Origin: Phycisphaeraceae bacterium
Lineage (GTDB): Bacteria; Planctomycetota; Phycisphaerae; Phycisphaerales; SM1A02
Direction of reading: 5' to 3'
DNA: 64,000 nucleotides
NCBI GenBank assembly: GCA_019636755.1
Contig: JAHBWZ010000003.1
Coordinates: 62,001 to 126,000 of the forward strand
The notes beneath the pieces were generated by a model. That model had not been told where the DNA came from and did no database searches. It worked only from the letters and a program-made list of their open reading frames with translations. The translations under genes and the position numbers were made by a program. Position 1 is the first letter of the stretch; every line of letters starts with the position of its first letter. This document shows, one piece after another, positions 43,132 to 51,496 of the stretch.

Positions 43132-43848
43132 ATGGCCGAGACGATCGGACAGCGGGCGCGACGGATCTGTGTGGCGGTGGCTGACCTGCCATCGGATATG
43201 CAGGCGAAGGCGATCGACGGTGCGTGCGGCGGTGACGCGGTGCTTCGCGCGGAGGTCGAGAGGCTGCTGCGCGCGGAGGGGGAGGCCGGAGGGGTGCCGA
43301 CTTCACCGACGGGGGATGCGACGGCGGACCTGGCGTCAGGCGCCAGCGTGGACGCCGCGGCATTCCGCGAACATCCGGGCTCGCGCATCGGCGCACACAC
43401 GCTGCTCCAGCTCATCGGTGAGGGCGGATTCGGATCGGTCTATCTGGCCGAGCCGGCGCAGCCGGTGCAGCGCAGGGTCGCGCTCAAGATCATCAAGATG
43501 GGCATGGACACGCGCCAGGTGATCGCGCGGCTCGAGGTCGAGCCCGACAGGGGCGGCGGGCGCCGTGCCTCTATGATCGGGCGCGCCTGGTCCGGCCCCG
43601 CCGGGAGTCGACGTCGACACCTCCAGACTCCTCCGGGATCCTCCGACCTCCTCGGGAACGCGGTCAGTCGGGCTGGGTACCATTCGCGGACCCGGATCGC
43701 GGTTCCTTGTGCAGGCGAACCGCGATTTCATGCACTCATGCAGTGGCTCCGCCCGGAATTCGCCGAGGATTCCGTGGAGTGGGTTTCCATGACGGACACG
43801 CTGGCGGTCGAGATCGCGACGCCACGCAGGATCGAGCTGCAACGATGA
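43132..43848 (+). pseudogene. Truncated Ser/Thr protein kinase (N-terminal remnant)
   Basis: The first ~138 residues match the start of planctomycete kinases: ADLASGASVDAAAFREHPGS, then IGEGGFGSVYLAEP (Gly loop) and VALKIIKMGMDTRQVIARLE, with the ATP-binding Lys. In intact homologues this continues into the C-helix Glu and the catalytic loop. Here it breaks off at about 43545 and ~100 unrelated residues follow; HRD and DFG motifs are absent, so it cannot be an active kinase. GGTGAGGG precedes ATG 43132. Its last codons overlap the start of the next gene (ATGA at 43845-43848), which suggests a deletion or recombination joined the remnant to that gene. Confidence 0.7.
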
Positions 43849-46178
43849 GAACAGTCTTTCTGATGCTGGTCGGCCTGGTGCTGCTTGCGGCGGTCGTGGT
43901 GGGATCGATTGCCGTCTTCAGCGGACGCGGGGACGACCCGCATCCAGTGTCCACTCCGGAGGCGGGCGGGCCGGCTCGCATCACCGGGCAGGTCAGCTCC
44001 GTTCCCGACACGTCTGTCCAATCGCCCCGGGAAGAGTTCTCCGCCCTCGCGGAGCGGATCAGGAACAGCGACAACCCCTTCTGGGGATACGGTGAACTGC
44101 CCGAACTGGAGCGCCAGGCCGCACAGACCGGCGTGCGCCTGGATGTTCTCATCAACCTGCATGCGAAGATCGCGGTGGAGCAGCTTCGGCTGGGCAACAT
44201 CGAGGCGGCCATCGAGTCCGTGAACCGAGCCATCGATACAGTCCAGATCACCTCGATGATCTCGATCGGTACCGCGGAATTGCTCCGTATCCGCGCACGC
44301 GCCCACCTGCGCCAGGCAGAAGTCCAGAATTGCGTGCAGCGGCACAACCGCGACTGCTGCATCTTCCCGCTCCGGGGCGGCGCGATCCATACGGTGCGCG
44401 AGCCGGCGATAAGCGCGAAGCAGGATCTCGTGCGCTATCTCGACCTGCTCTACCCGGGCATCCAGCAGGATCCGCAGCGACAGGAGCGCGTCGCATCAGG
44501 CGTCTGGCTTCTCAACATCGTCTGCATGGCGCTGGATGAATATCCGCAGGGCGTGCCGGAGAAGTACCGCATTCCTCCCGCAGCGTTCGAGTCAGAGTAT
44601 GACATCGGCCGGTTCGTCGACGTTGCGCCGCAGCTCGGCGTCGATACGTTCGACCTTGCGGGCGGGACGATCGTCGACGACTTTGACGGCGACGGGCTGC
44701 TCGACATCGTCTCCTCCACCTGCGACCCGGGCGGCCCGCTCAAGGCGTTCCGCAACCGCGGCGACGGCACGTTCGAGGATGTTGCAGCCAGGTGGAAGCT
44801 GGACGAGCAGCTCGGCGGACTCAACCTTGTCGGCGTCGATTTCAACAACGACGGGCGGCTCGATATCTTCGTGCTGCGCGGAGGATGGCTCTTCCAGGAT
44901 GGCGAAGTGCGCAATTCGCTGCTGCGCCAGAACGCCGACGGCACGTTCACCGATGTCACCCGCGAAGCCGGCCTGCTCAAGCCCGTCGCGCCGACGCAGA
45001 CCTCGGCCTGGGCCGACTTCGACAATGACGGGTGGCTAGACGTGTACATCGGCCATGAAGCCAGGACCCTGATGGACGGGAGCAGCCAGCCGTACTCGTC
45101 TGTCATGTATCGCAACAATCAGGACGGTACATTCACCGATGTGACCGCATCCGCCGGGGTCGCCAACGATCGCTACTGCAAGGGTGTTGCCGCCGGCGAT
45201 TTCGATAACGACGGTCACATGGACATCTATGTCTCGAACATCGGCGTCAATCGCCTCTATCGAAACAACGGAGACATGACGTTCACCGACGTCGCTCCGC
45301 AGGCGGAAGTCACCCATCCGGAGGGTCGCAGTTTCGCCACGTGGTTCTTCGATTACGACAACGATGGCCGGCTGGACATCTTCGTTGCAGGGTACAGCGC
45401 CAGCATCGCACACCTCACGGTGCAGGCGCTCGGCGCATCCGACGGCGCTGTTCGGCCGCGGCTCTATCGAAACCTGGGCGAGGGCCGGTTCATGGATGTC
45501 ACGGACGCCACGGGTCTCGGCCGGGCCATGCTGCCGATGGGCGCGAACTTCGGGGACTTTGACAACGACGGCTGGCTCGACATGTACCTCGGCACGGGCG
45601 ATCCGGGCTATGAATCACTCATGCCGAACATCGCGCTGCGCAGCAATCGCGGTCTGAACTTCCAGGACATCACGCAGTCTTCCGGCCTCGGCCACCTGCA
45701 GAAGGGCCACGGCATTGCCTTCGCGGACATCGACAACGATGGCGATCAGGACATCTATCACCAGCTCGGCGCGTTCTACCCAGGCGATCAGTTCAAGAAC
45801 GGGCTGTACGTCAACCCCGGCCACGGCAACCGCTTCGTCGCCATCGATCTCGTCGGCACGCGATCCAACCGCATGGCGGTCGGCGCGCGCGTCAAGGTGA
45901 CCATCGTCACCCCCGACGGGCGCCGTGAACTGCACCGCGCCGCCGGCAGCGTCAGCAGCTTCGGCGGCTCACCGCGACGGATCGAGGTCGGCCTCGAACG
46001 GGCCACGGTCATCGAATCGATCGAAGTCTGGTGGCCGACTTCGCGCACCAGGCAGACGTTCACGAGTGTCCCGGTGGACAGCTTCATTCGCATCACCGAA
46101 GGCGAGGATGCGTACGAGACACTGGCCCCGGTGGTGTTCAGGCTCGGGGCGACGTCCGGGGAACGGCCGGGAGAGTGA
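43845..46178 (+). CDS. Secreted/anchored VCBS (FG-GAP) repeat protein with UnbV/ASPIC C-terminal domain (CRTAC1-like)
   Basis: 777 residues. A single N-terminal helix (VFLMLVGLVLLAAVVVGSIAVF) acts as anchor or signal. A helical region (~residues 60-260) is followed by about seven beta-propeller repeats with the Ca2+ loops DFDGDGLLDI, DFNNDGRLDI, DFDNDGWLDV, DFDNDGHMDI, DYDNDGRLDI, DFDNDGWLDM and DIDNDGDQDI. The C-terminal UnbV/ASPIC domain has VGARVKVTIVTPDGRRE and SSFGGSPRRIEVGL...IEVWWP. Such proteins are large surface or secreted adhesion-like proteins; the ligand is unknown. ATG 43845 overlaps the stop of the kinase remnant, so it may have been captured behind a new promoter. Confidence 0.85.
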   Translation: MRTVFLMLVGLVLLAAVVVGSIAVFSGRGDDPHPVSTPEAGGPARITGQVSSVPDTSVQSPREEFSALAERIRNSDNPFWGYGELPELERQAAQTGVRLDVLINLHAKIAVEQLRLGNIEAAIESVNRAIDTVQITSMISIGTAELLRIRARAHLRQAEVQNCVQRHNRDCCIFPLRGGAIHTVREPAISAKQDLVRYLDLLYPGIQQDPQRQERVASGVWLLNIVCMALDEYPQGVPEKYRIPPAAFESEYDIGRFVDVAPQLGVDTFDLAGGTIVDDFDGDGLLDIVSSTCDPGGPLKAFRNRGDGTFEDVAARWKLDEQLGGLNLVGVDFNNDGRLDIFVLRGGWLFQDGEVRNSLLRQNADGTFTDVTREAGLLKPVAPTQTSAWADFDNDGWLDVYIGHEARTLMDGSSQPYSSVMYRNNQDGTFTDVTASAGVANDRYCKGVAAGDFDNDGHMDIYVSNIGVNRLYRNNGDMTFTDVAPQAEVTHPEGRSFATWFFDYDNDGRLDIFVAGYSASIAHLTVQALGASDGAVRPRLYRNLGEGRFMDVTDATGLGRAMLPMGANFGDFDNDGWLDMYLGTGDPGYESLMPNIALRSNRGLNFQDITQSSGLGHLQKGHGIAFADIDNDGDQDIYHQLGAFYPGDQFKNGLYVNPGHGNRFVAIDLVGTRSNRMAVGARVKVTIVTPDGRRELHRAAGSVSSFGGSPRRIEVGLERATVIESIEVWWPTSRTRQTFTSVPVDSFIRITEGEDAYETLAPVVFRLGATSGERPGE

Positions 46179-46194
46179 TGCCGGGCGCGATGCT

Positions 46195-46230
46195 CTTCCG
46201 GCACCGCCGGCATGCCTCGGGATCGCACAG
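46195..46230 (+). repeat. 36-bp intergenic direct repeat, copy 1
   Basis: Copy 1 of a 36-bp unit that contains the palindrome GGCATGCC; it differs at 2 positions from copy 2 (46269-46304), 38 bp downstream. Confidence 0.75.
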
Positions 46231-46268
46231 TCGACAGGTACGACCCGGCGGCGTACCAGGCCATCCTC

Positions 46269-46304
46269 CTTCCGGCACCACCGGCATGCCTCGGGATCAC
46301 ACAG
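46269..46304 (+). repeat. 36-bp intergenic direct repeat, copy 2
   Basis: Copy 2 of the unit at 46195-46230, with 34 of 36 positions the same. Confidence 0.75.
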
Positions 46305-46835
46305 AGGAGAGGCACGCGCCCCCGGCCGCGCGAAGGCCGGCGGTGGCGCCGCGCCCCTCATCGCGACCGAGCCGTTGAACGGGACGGTCAAGGGCCCGAC
46401 GCCCCCATTCGGCCTGCCAACGCGTCGCGCGTCCCGATGACGCGGGCTCGGGTCCGGGGCTCCCGCCCTGGAAGGGGGGAAAGGCGCTCGCACCCGGGCA
46501 GTCACGCATCCGCGCGATCCTCGCCGAGGGTGAGGCGCCGTGAGCATGATCACGCATGCGCCGGGCCTGCCCCTGCATGCCTCGGCACGGCGGACAGGGG
46601 AGCCTCGGATCGCTTCCGCACGGCACGATGTGCGAGGAGCGGTTCATGAATACTCCAGGAATACCTGCGGTCTCCCGGCGCCGCGCAGTCGTCGGAACTG
46701 GATCTGGTCGCCACCCCCTGCCAGGCAGCACAGGAGACTCGCATCGCTCCCGTGCGGGCGGGAACGCGGAAAGTGGTCCATGAATATGCTCAGAATACTC
46801 CGAGAATACCCGTGGAATAACCACAGCGGGACCCA

Positions 46836-46863
46836 TTGGCGCGAATCTCGCTCAAAGTATGAT
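46836..46863 (+). promoter_or_regulatory. Promoter of the haloperoxidase gene
   Basis: TTGGCG (46836-46841), a 16-nt spacer and TATGAT (46858-46863). The predicted leader is ~40 nt and contains GAGGGG before ATG 46910. Confidence 0.55.
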
Positions 46864-46909
46864 GGGCCCTTGGTTTGAGTGCTTCGATCAACGAGTTGAG
46901 GGGACTGAA

Positions 46910-48388
46910 ATGATCCGGCGAGGCGTGGTTGTACTGGCGGGGGTGGCGGGCCTGGCTGCAGGCGCGGTCGTGGACAGGTCGGCGTGGGCGGGCCTGGATG
47001 TCCTGGAGCAGTGGAATGAAGCGTGGCTGGACACGATCCGCGTGATCGGAGGTCCGCCCTGCCCGATCGCCCGCAACGGGGCCATCCTGTACGTGGCGAT
47101 GTACGAGGCGGTGAACTCGATCGAGCCGACGTACGAGCCCTATATCGGGTTCCTTCCGGTCCAGGAACCCGCGTTGACGGATGCGGCGGCCGCGGCTGCG
47201 GCGCACCGGGCGCTCGTCACGCTGTACCCGGCGCGCACGCCGGTCTACGACGCCCTGTACCAGCTCCAGCTGTCGAGCATGCCGGACGGTCCGGCGAAGT
47301 CGAACGGCATCCAGGTGGGCGTGGCCGCGGCGGACCAGGTCATGGACGCCCGCGCGCAGGACGGCACGGCGTCCGAGCCGCCGTACATCTACCTGGACAT
47401 TCCGGGCTCCTACCGGCCGACGCCCCCGGATTTCACGTCGCCGCCGTTCAATCCCGGATGGGGTTCGACGCAGCCCTGGTCGATGATCACGGGCTCGCAG
47501 TTCCGTCCGCCGGGGCCGAACGGATACAGCCAGCTCTCGAAGCTGCTGCCGACGGTGGGGTACGCGCGGCAGCTGAACGAGGTGAAGGACTACGGTGCGC
47601 GCGTGAGCGCGTCGCGGACGCCGGACATGACGGAGATCGCGTGGTTCTGGGCGAACGACCGGGACGGGACGTACAAGCCGCCGGGGCACCTGATGCATAT
47701 CACGCAGGTGGTCGCGCGGGACTTCGCGCCGGTGTCGTTCAATGAGCGTGCGAGGCTGTTCGCGCTTGCGGCGATTGCCATGGCGGATGCGGGCCTGGCG
47801 GCGTGGGACATGAAGTACGCGACGGACACGGACCTCTGGCGGCCGGTGTCGGCGATCCGCGAGGCGCACACGGACAATAATCCGCTGACGGTGGCGGATC
47901 CGGACTGGCTTCCGCTTCTGGAGTTCTCGCCGCCCTTCCCGGCATACACATCCGGACATGCGACCTTCGGAGCGGTGCACGCGGCGATCATGCGGAACTT
48001 CTACGGCACCGACGACATCGTGTTCACCGTGGGCACCGACGAGCCGATCGTGAGTTCAGTGACCCGGACGTTCCAGAACTTCACGCAGGCGGGTCGCGAG
48101 AACGGCCTGAGTCGCATCTACCTCGGGGTCCATTTCCGCTTCGACGCGGATACCGCGTACTACGCGGGAACCGCGCTCGGCGACTACGTCTACGCGCACC
48201 ATCTTCGTCCGCTGGCATGTGTCGCCGTGGATCTGAATGGTGACAGTCAGATCGGCTTCCCGGACCTGCTGGTGCTGCTGGGAAGCTGGGGTTCATGCGA
48301 GGGCTGCCCGGCGGACCTGAACAGCGACGGGCACGTGGATTTCGAGGACGTGCTCCACCTCCTCTCCATGTGGGAGGGCTGCTTCTGA
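46910..48388 (+). CDS. Secreted vanadium-dependent haloperoxidase (PAP2 superfamily) with dockerin-like C-terminus
   Basis: 492 residues. A signal sequence (VVVLAGVAGLAAGAVVDRSAWA) precedes an all-helical PAP2/vanadium haloperoxidase domain. The active-site pattern is seen as LWRPVSAIREA (Lys/Arg region), FPAYTSGHATFGAVHA (SGHAT at ~348) and RIYLGVHFRFDAD (Arg and His at ~408), which bind vanadate and the catalytic His. Such enzymes oxidise halides with hydrogen peroxide; some members are phosphatases. The C-terminus has two dockerin-like repeats with DLNGDSQIGFPDLLVLLGSW and DLNSDGHVDFEDVLHLLSMW. Its stop lies inside the next gene (19-nt overlap). Confidence 0.87.
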   Translation: MIRRGVVVLAGVAGLAAGAVVDRSAWAGLDVLEQWNEAWLDTIRVIGGPPCPIARNGAILYVAMYEAVNSIEPTYEPYIGFLPVQEPALTDAAAAAAAHRALVTLYPARTPVYDALYQLQLSSMPDGPAKSNGIQVGVAAADQVMDARAQDGTASEPPYIYLDIPGSYRPTPPDFTSPPFNPGWGSTQPWSMITGSQFRPPGPNGYSQLSKLLPTVGYARQLNEVKDYGARVSASRTPDMTEIAWFWANDRDGTYKPPGHLMHITQVVARDFAPVSFNERARLFALAAIAMADAGLAAWDMKYATDTDLWRPVSAIREAHTDNNPLTVADPDWLPLLEFSPPFPAYTSGHATFGAVHAAIMRNFYGTDDIVFTVGTDEPIVSSVTRTFQNFTQAGRENGLSRIYLGVHFRFDADTAYYAGTALGDYVYAHHLRPLACVAVDLNGDSQIGFPDLLVLLGSWGSCEGCPADLNSDGHVDFEDVLHLLSMWEGCF

Positions 48389-49497
48389 TCCTTCGCACAC
48401 GTGTTGTGCTCCTCGCGGCCGCCTGTCTGCTGCTCTCTGCAGGCGCGGCGCTCAGCCTGCCCTCGAGCACCGCGCCACCGCCGGGTGGATCCGGCGGCGG
48501 CGCGTCGACTGACCCGGTCAGGCCGATGGTGCTGTCCAGGTCGGTGGACGAGATGCTGGCGGTCCGCATCGCGAGGCAACTCGTGGAAGCGAGCCCGCCG
48601 GCCGACCCGTCGGATGCCGCCGAGCGTGACCGCGCCGCGGCGCGCCTGGGAGCATGCCGCGACCTGATCGATGCGGCGCAGGGGCGGATCCTCTGGGGCG
48701 GCTTCAACCCGGACCAGGGCTACGACCCCCGCGCCTATCGCCTGGACCCGGACAGCCCGATCGAATACTTCCAGTTGACCGAGTTCGAGCCCTCGGTGTG
48801 GGCGCGACTCTACCTGTCGACCTTCATGTTTCCCGGCACGTACGAGGTCAGGCAGGAGGGCAATGTCGTCGTCCTGGCGCTCGACGCGCAGTTCCGAAGC
48901 GATCTGCTTCCCGGCGACTACCCCTACCCGTTCTGGCACTCGCCCAACAAGTGGACGGCGTACGTCAACGCCAGGAAGGTCCTGCTGATCTTCCGGTCAG
49001 GGCGCCTGGTGGCGAGCATGCGGCAGTCGCCGCCGCCGGAGGCGCTCAACCTGATCAGGCGACGCTGGGATGCCCAGTGGTCATGGACGGACGAGGCCGG
49101 CCTGCCGCAGCCCCGCGTCGCGCTCTTCAGCTACCTGTTCTCCGAGGACAATCCCCACGTGGCCGCGCTCGATGCGAGCTACCGGGCCCTCGAAGAGCAG
49201 TTCCGCGCCCAGAACTGCGTGCTCTGCCATGAGCCGGACAATCGAAGCCGCATCAATGACCTCCTGCTGCTCGGGTATCCGAACCAGGCGCTCGTGATGC
49301 GGCGCACGCTCGTCACGGTGCTCGAGGCGAACGAGATGCCCCCGGGGAGTTCCCTGGCGCATGCGAAGCCGGGACTGCGGGATTCCGCGGTCCAGCAGGA
49401 ACTCGTCCGTCTCGCGCGGATCTTCGAGCGCGATGCCGACGCCGCGATGGCGTATGAGCAGCTCAAGCGAGCCTCGCGACCGCTCCAGGACGACTGA
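48370..49497 (+). CDS. Exported mono-haem c-type protein (family A member, right-reading copy)
   Basis: 375 residues from GTG 48370, overlapping the haloperoxidase stop. A signal peptide (VVLLAAACLLLSAGAALSLP) is followed by an uncharacterised domain with FMFPGTYEVRQEG, DYPYPFWHSPNKWTAYVNA and WDAQWSWTDEAG. One haem-binding CVLCH is at residues ~283-287, followed by LLLLGYPNQALVMRRTLVTV and EANEMPPGSSLAH; a Met in MPPG may be the sixth ligand. A paralogue lies on the other strand just downstream (49565-50812). It probably acts in electron transfer or oxidation outside the cytoplasm. The start is uncertain; GTG 48403 is inside the signal peptide. Confidence 0.72.
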   Translation: MGGLLLILRTRVVLLAAACLLLSAGAALSLPSSTAPPPGGSGGGASTDPVRPMVLSRSVDEMLAVRIARQLVEASPPADPSDAAERDRAAARLGACRDLIDAAQGRILWGGFNPDQGYDPRAYRLDPDSPIEYFQLTEFEPSVWARLYLSTFMFPGTYEVRQEGNVVVLALDAQFRSDLLPGDYPYPFWHSPNKWTAYVNARKVLLIFRSGRLVASMRQSPPPEALNLIRRRWDAQWSWTDEAGLPQPRVALFSYLFSEDNPHVAALDASYRALEEQFRAQNCVLCHEPDNRSRINDLLLLGYPNQALVMRRTLVTVLEANEMPPGSSLAHAKPGLRDSAVQQELVRLARIFERDADAAMAYEQLKRASRPLQDD

Positions 49498-49564
49498 CGG
49501 CCGTCGCACTCACCCGCGGTTCGCACGGTCCGCGGTCATCGGGTTCCGGAGCGGCCTGCGCGGA

Positions 49565-50812
49565 TCACTTCCGCGGAGGCTGGTCCGGACGAATGGTGAG
49601 CATGTGCTCGTAGGCGAGTGCCGCGTCCCCTTCGGACACGAAGCGCCTGGCCGCGCGGAGCATGGCATCCCGCGCAGCATCGTCGGCGATGCCGGCTTCG
49701 TGGACGCCGGGCCTCGCGGGCGGCATCGAGCTGGCGAGCAGCACCTCGACGATGCGCTCACGGGATCCCAGCGCCTGGCCGGGATAGCCGAGCAGTTCGA
49801 GCACGCGGGCCGCGGCCGGATTCGATGGCCGGTGGCACGAAAGGCAATCGTGCTGCTCGAGGTGCGCGGAGAGTTCGCGGTATGCATGACCGAGCGTTCG
49901 TGCATGCGGGTTGGTCGGATCGAGCAGGTAGTCGAACTGCGCGACGCGCGGCTGCGAGGCGCCGCGTGCATCGGTCCAGGTCCACTGCCCGTGCCACGTC
50001 CGGTCGGCCGGGGGCGGTGACGGCGGATACCGGCCCTCCATCGGGCCGTCGGCCGGCACCGTGAACGACCCTGCGACGAGCCGCCCGTCGCGGAAGACCA
50101 GTCGTACCGCGGTGGCGTCGACATACGCCTTCCACTCCGCGGGATCATGCCAGAAGGGATGTGGATAGTCGCCGTCCGGAAGCCCGGCGCGGAATCTCGC
50201 CGGGATCAGCAGGACCGTGAACGCTCCCTCCTGGCGCACCTCGTGGGGGTCGGAGAACATGAAGCAGGTGAGGTACAGCCCGGCCCATACCTCCGCGGCG
50301 AGGCCGATGGTCGGGATGGCCGCGGACGGGTCGTGCGCCGCATCATCCTTCGATCGAGCGACGTCCGAATGGCCCCAGGTGATCCGATCGCCGATCGCGT
50401 CCAGGAGGTCACCGAACCGGGACAGGCGATGCACAGCGGCGTCCCTGGCCCGGGCGTCACGCGCGCTTGCGGGCGGCGCGGCGTCGATGATGTACCGGGC
50501 AATCCGATCGAGACGTGGATCCGCCGGTGGTTGCCGGTCCGGAAGCGGGGGCGTCGCCGCCGCGGGCGCGCCGGGCGACGTGGCGCTGCCCGAGGCCGCG
50601 CCGACGGGGTCGGTGTCGGGCGGCGGCGCGGGCGCGTCGGGCGCCTCGTTCGCTGCTGCGCTCGCCACTCGACCATCATCGCGGCCGCGTCCGTCCCCAT
50701 CCGCGCGGGCGGGGTGCCGGTCACAGGAGGCCAGCGCACCGGCCAGCACGAGAAGAAGAAGAGTGGCAGAAGAACGCGCGGTCCAGCGGCTCGCGGATCG
50801 TCCGGTCGACAT
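49565..50812 (-). CDS. Mono-haem c-type lipoprotein (family A member, left-reading copy)
   Basis: 415 residues. A signal peptide (ATLLLLVLAGALASC) ends in a lipobox, so it is membrane-attached. After a ~75-residue low-complexity Ala/Pro/Asp linker, the domain matches the upstream gene's product: FMFSDPHEVRQEG, DYPHPFWHDPAEWKAYVDA, WHGQWTWTDARGASQPRVAQF, CLSCH at ~322-326, VLELLGYPGQALG and LLASSMPPARPGV. The two genes converge with stops 67 bp apart. ATG 50812 follows TATCTT by 7 nt with no Shine-Dalgarno. Confidence 0.75.
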   Translation of the reverse strand: MSTGRSASRWTARSSATLLLLVLAGALASCDRHPARADGDGRGRDDGRVASAAANEAPDAPAPPPDTDPVGAASGSATSPGAPAAATPPLPDRQPPADPRLDRIARYIIDAAPPASARDARARDAAVHRLSRFGDLLDAIGDRITWGHSDVARSKDDAAHDPSAAIPTIGLAAEVWAGLYLTCFMFSDPHEVRQEGAFTVLLIPARFRAGLPDGDYPHPFWHDPAEWKAYVDATAVRLVFRDGRLVAGSFTVPADGPMEGRYPPSPPPADRTWHGQWTWTDARGASQPRVAQFDYLLDPTNPHARTLGHAYRELSAHLEQHDCLSCHRPSNPAAARVLELLGYPGQALGSRERIVEVLLASSMPPARPGVHEAGIADDAARDAMLRAARRFVSEGDAALAYEHMLTIRPDQPPRK

Positions 50813-50819
50813 GGCCGGG

Positions 50820-50825
50820 AAGATA
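50820..50825 (-). promoter_or_regulatory. -10 box of a probable leaderless promoter (haem lipoprotein gene)
   Basis: On the minus strand TATCTT ends 7 nt before ATG 50812; no Shine-Dalgarno is present. Confidence 0.45.
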
Positions 50826-50965
50826 CTCTGCCGTGGTCGATCCCATGGCCTCTCCCGGCGCGCAGGGAACGGGCTCGCCGGGCACAGTCGGGCCACAGGT
50901 GCGTCAGCGATCGCATGCCGTTCACAGCGTCCCGGGTGCGCGCGATACGGCCGCCTCCGAACAGG

Positions 50966-51170
50966 TCAGGAGGGCGTGCCGGGGCGGGTGCGGATGAGGA
51001 GCGAGCCATCACCCGAGGCCGCCCGAGTGCGGCCGTGGACGAAGTGGCTCTCCGCGATGTCATCGGGTCCGACGACGCCGGCATCGGCGGGGCATGTTCC
51101 CTCACACGGTCCCCATGGTCCCGTCAGGATGAGCAGGTCCAGCAGGTCGACGTTGCCGCGGCGGCGCGAT
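50966..51170 (-). pseudogene. Decayed dockerin-like C-terminus
   Basis: The minus strand reads NVDLLDLLILTGPWGPCEG then CPADAGVVGPDDIAES, the two halves of the dockerin-like double repeat, and ends at a stop at 50966. The upstream sequence to 51490 is out of frame and has only scattered coding signs: in another frame, GHVFLFEGATGAVVDSIALP near 51370-51430 resembles the end of an FG-GAP repeat. No intact gene links them. It looks like the remains of a secreted dockerin protein. Confidence 0.5.
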
Positions 51171-51496
51171 GGAGCGGGCCTGCACGGCGCACGCGGAACC
51201 AGCCGTTCGCGCGCGTGTCCTGTGTTCGGCGCGGGCGGTTTCGCGCCGATGCGACGATGTTCCGGTGCTCCGGCGATCGGACGCTCGGGCTCTCCGCGGC
51301 GCGGTCTCACGGCGCAGCGACATGGACAGGGGATGCCGCTGGGGACGCGTGTCATGGCTCACTCCACGCGCGGCGTTCCTCAAGGCAGCGCGATGCTGTC
51401 TACGACCGCGCCGGTCGCTCCCTCGAACAGGAACACGTGCCCCGAAGCCCGCTCGCGTCCAGCCTGGACCACCGGAACGACGCCACCGCATCGCGA

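Larger units (their letters stand above)
46179..46909. other. Repeat-rich gene-free stretch before the haloperoxidase gene
   Basis: About 730 bp with no credible gene. It holds the 36-bp direct repeats and a diverged tandem duplication: a module near 46597-46672 (…gaggagcggttcatgaatactccaggaata…) recurs near 46726-46812 with catgaatatgctcagaatactcc. The promoter of the haloperoxidase gene lies at its end. Confidence 0.55.

Noticed and set aside
43132-43848. Intact Ser/Thr kinase
   Set aside because: Lacks the C-helix, HRD and DFG motifs.
46195-46304. CRISPR with two repeats
   Set aside because: Only two copies, not identical, and no cas gene or third repeat near.
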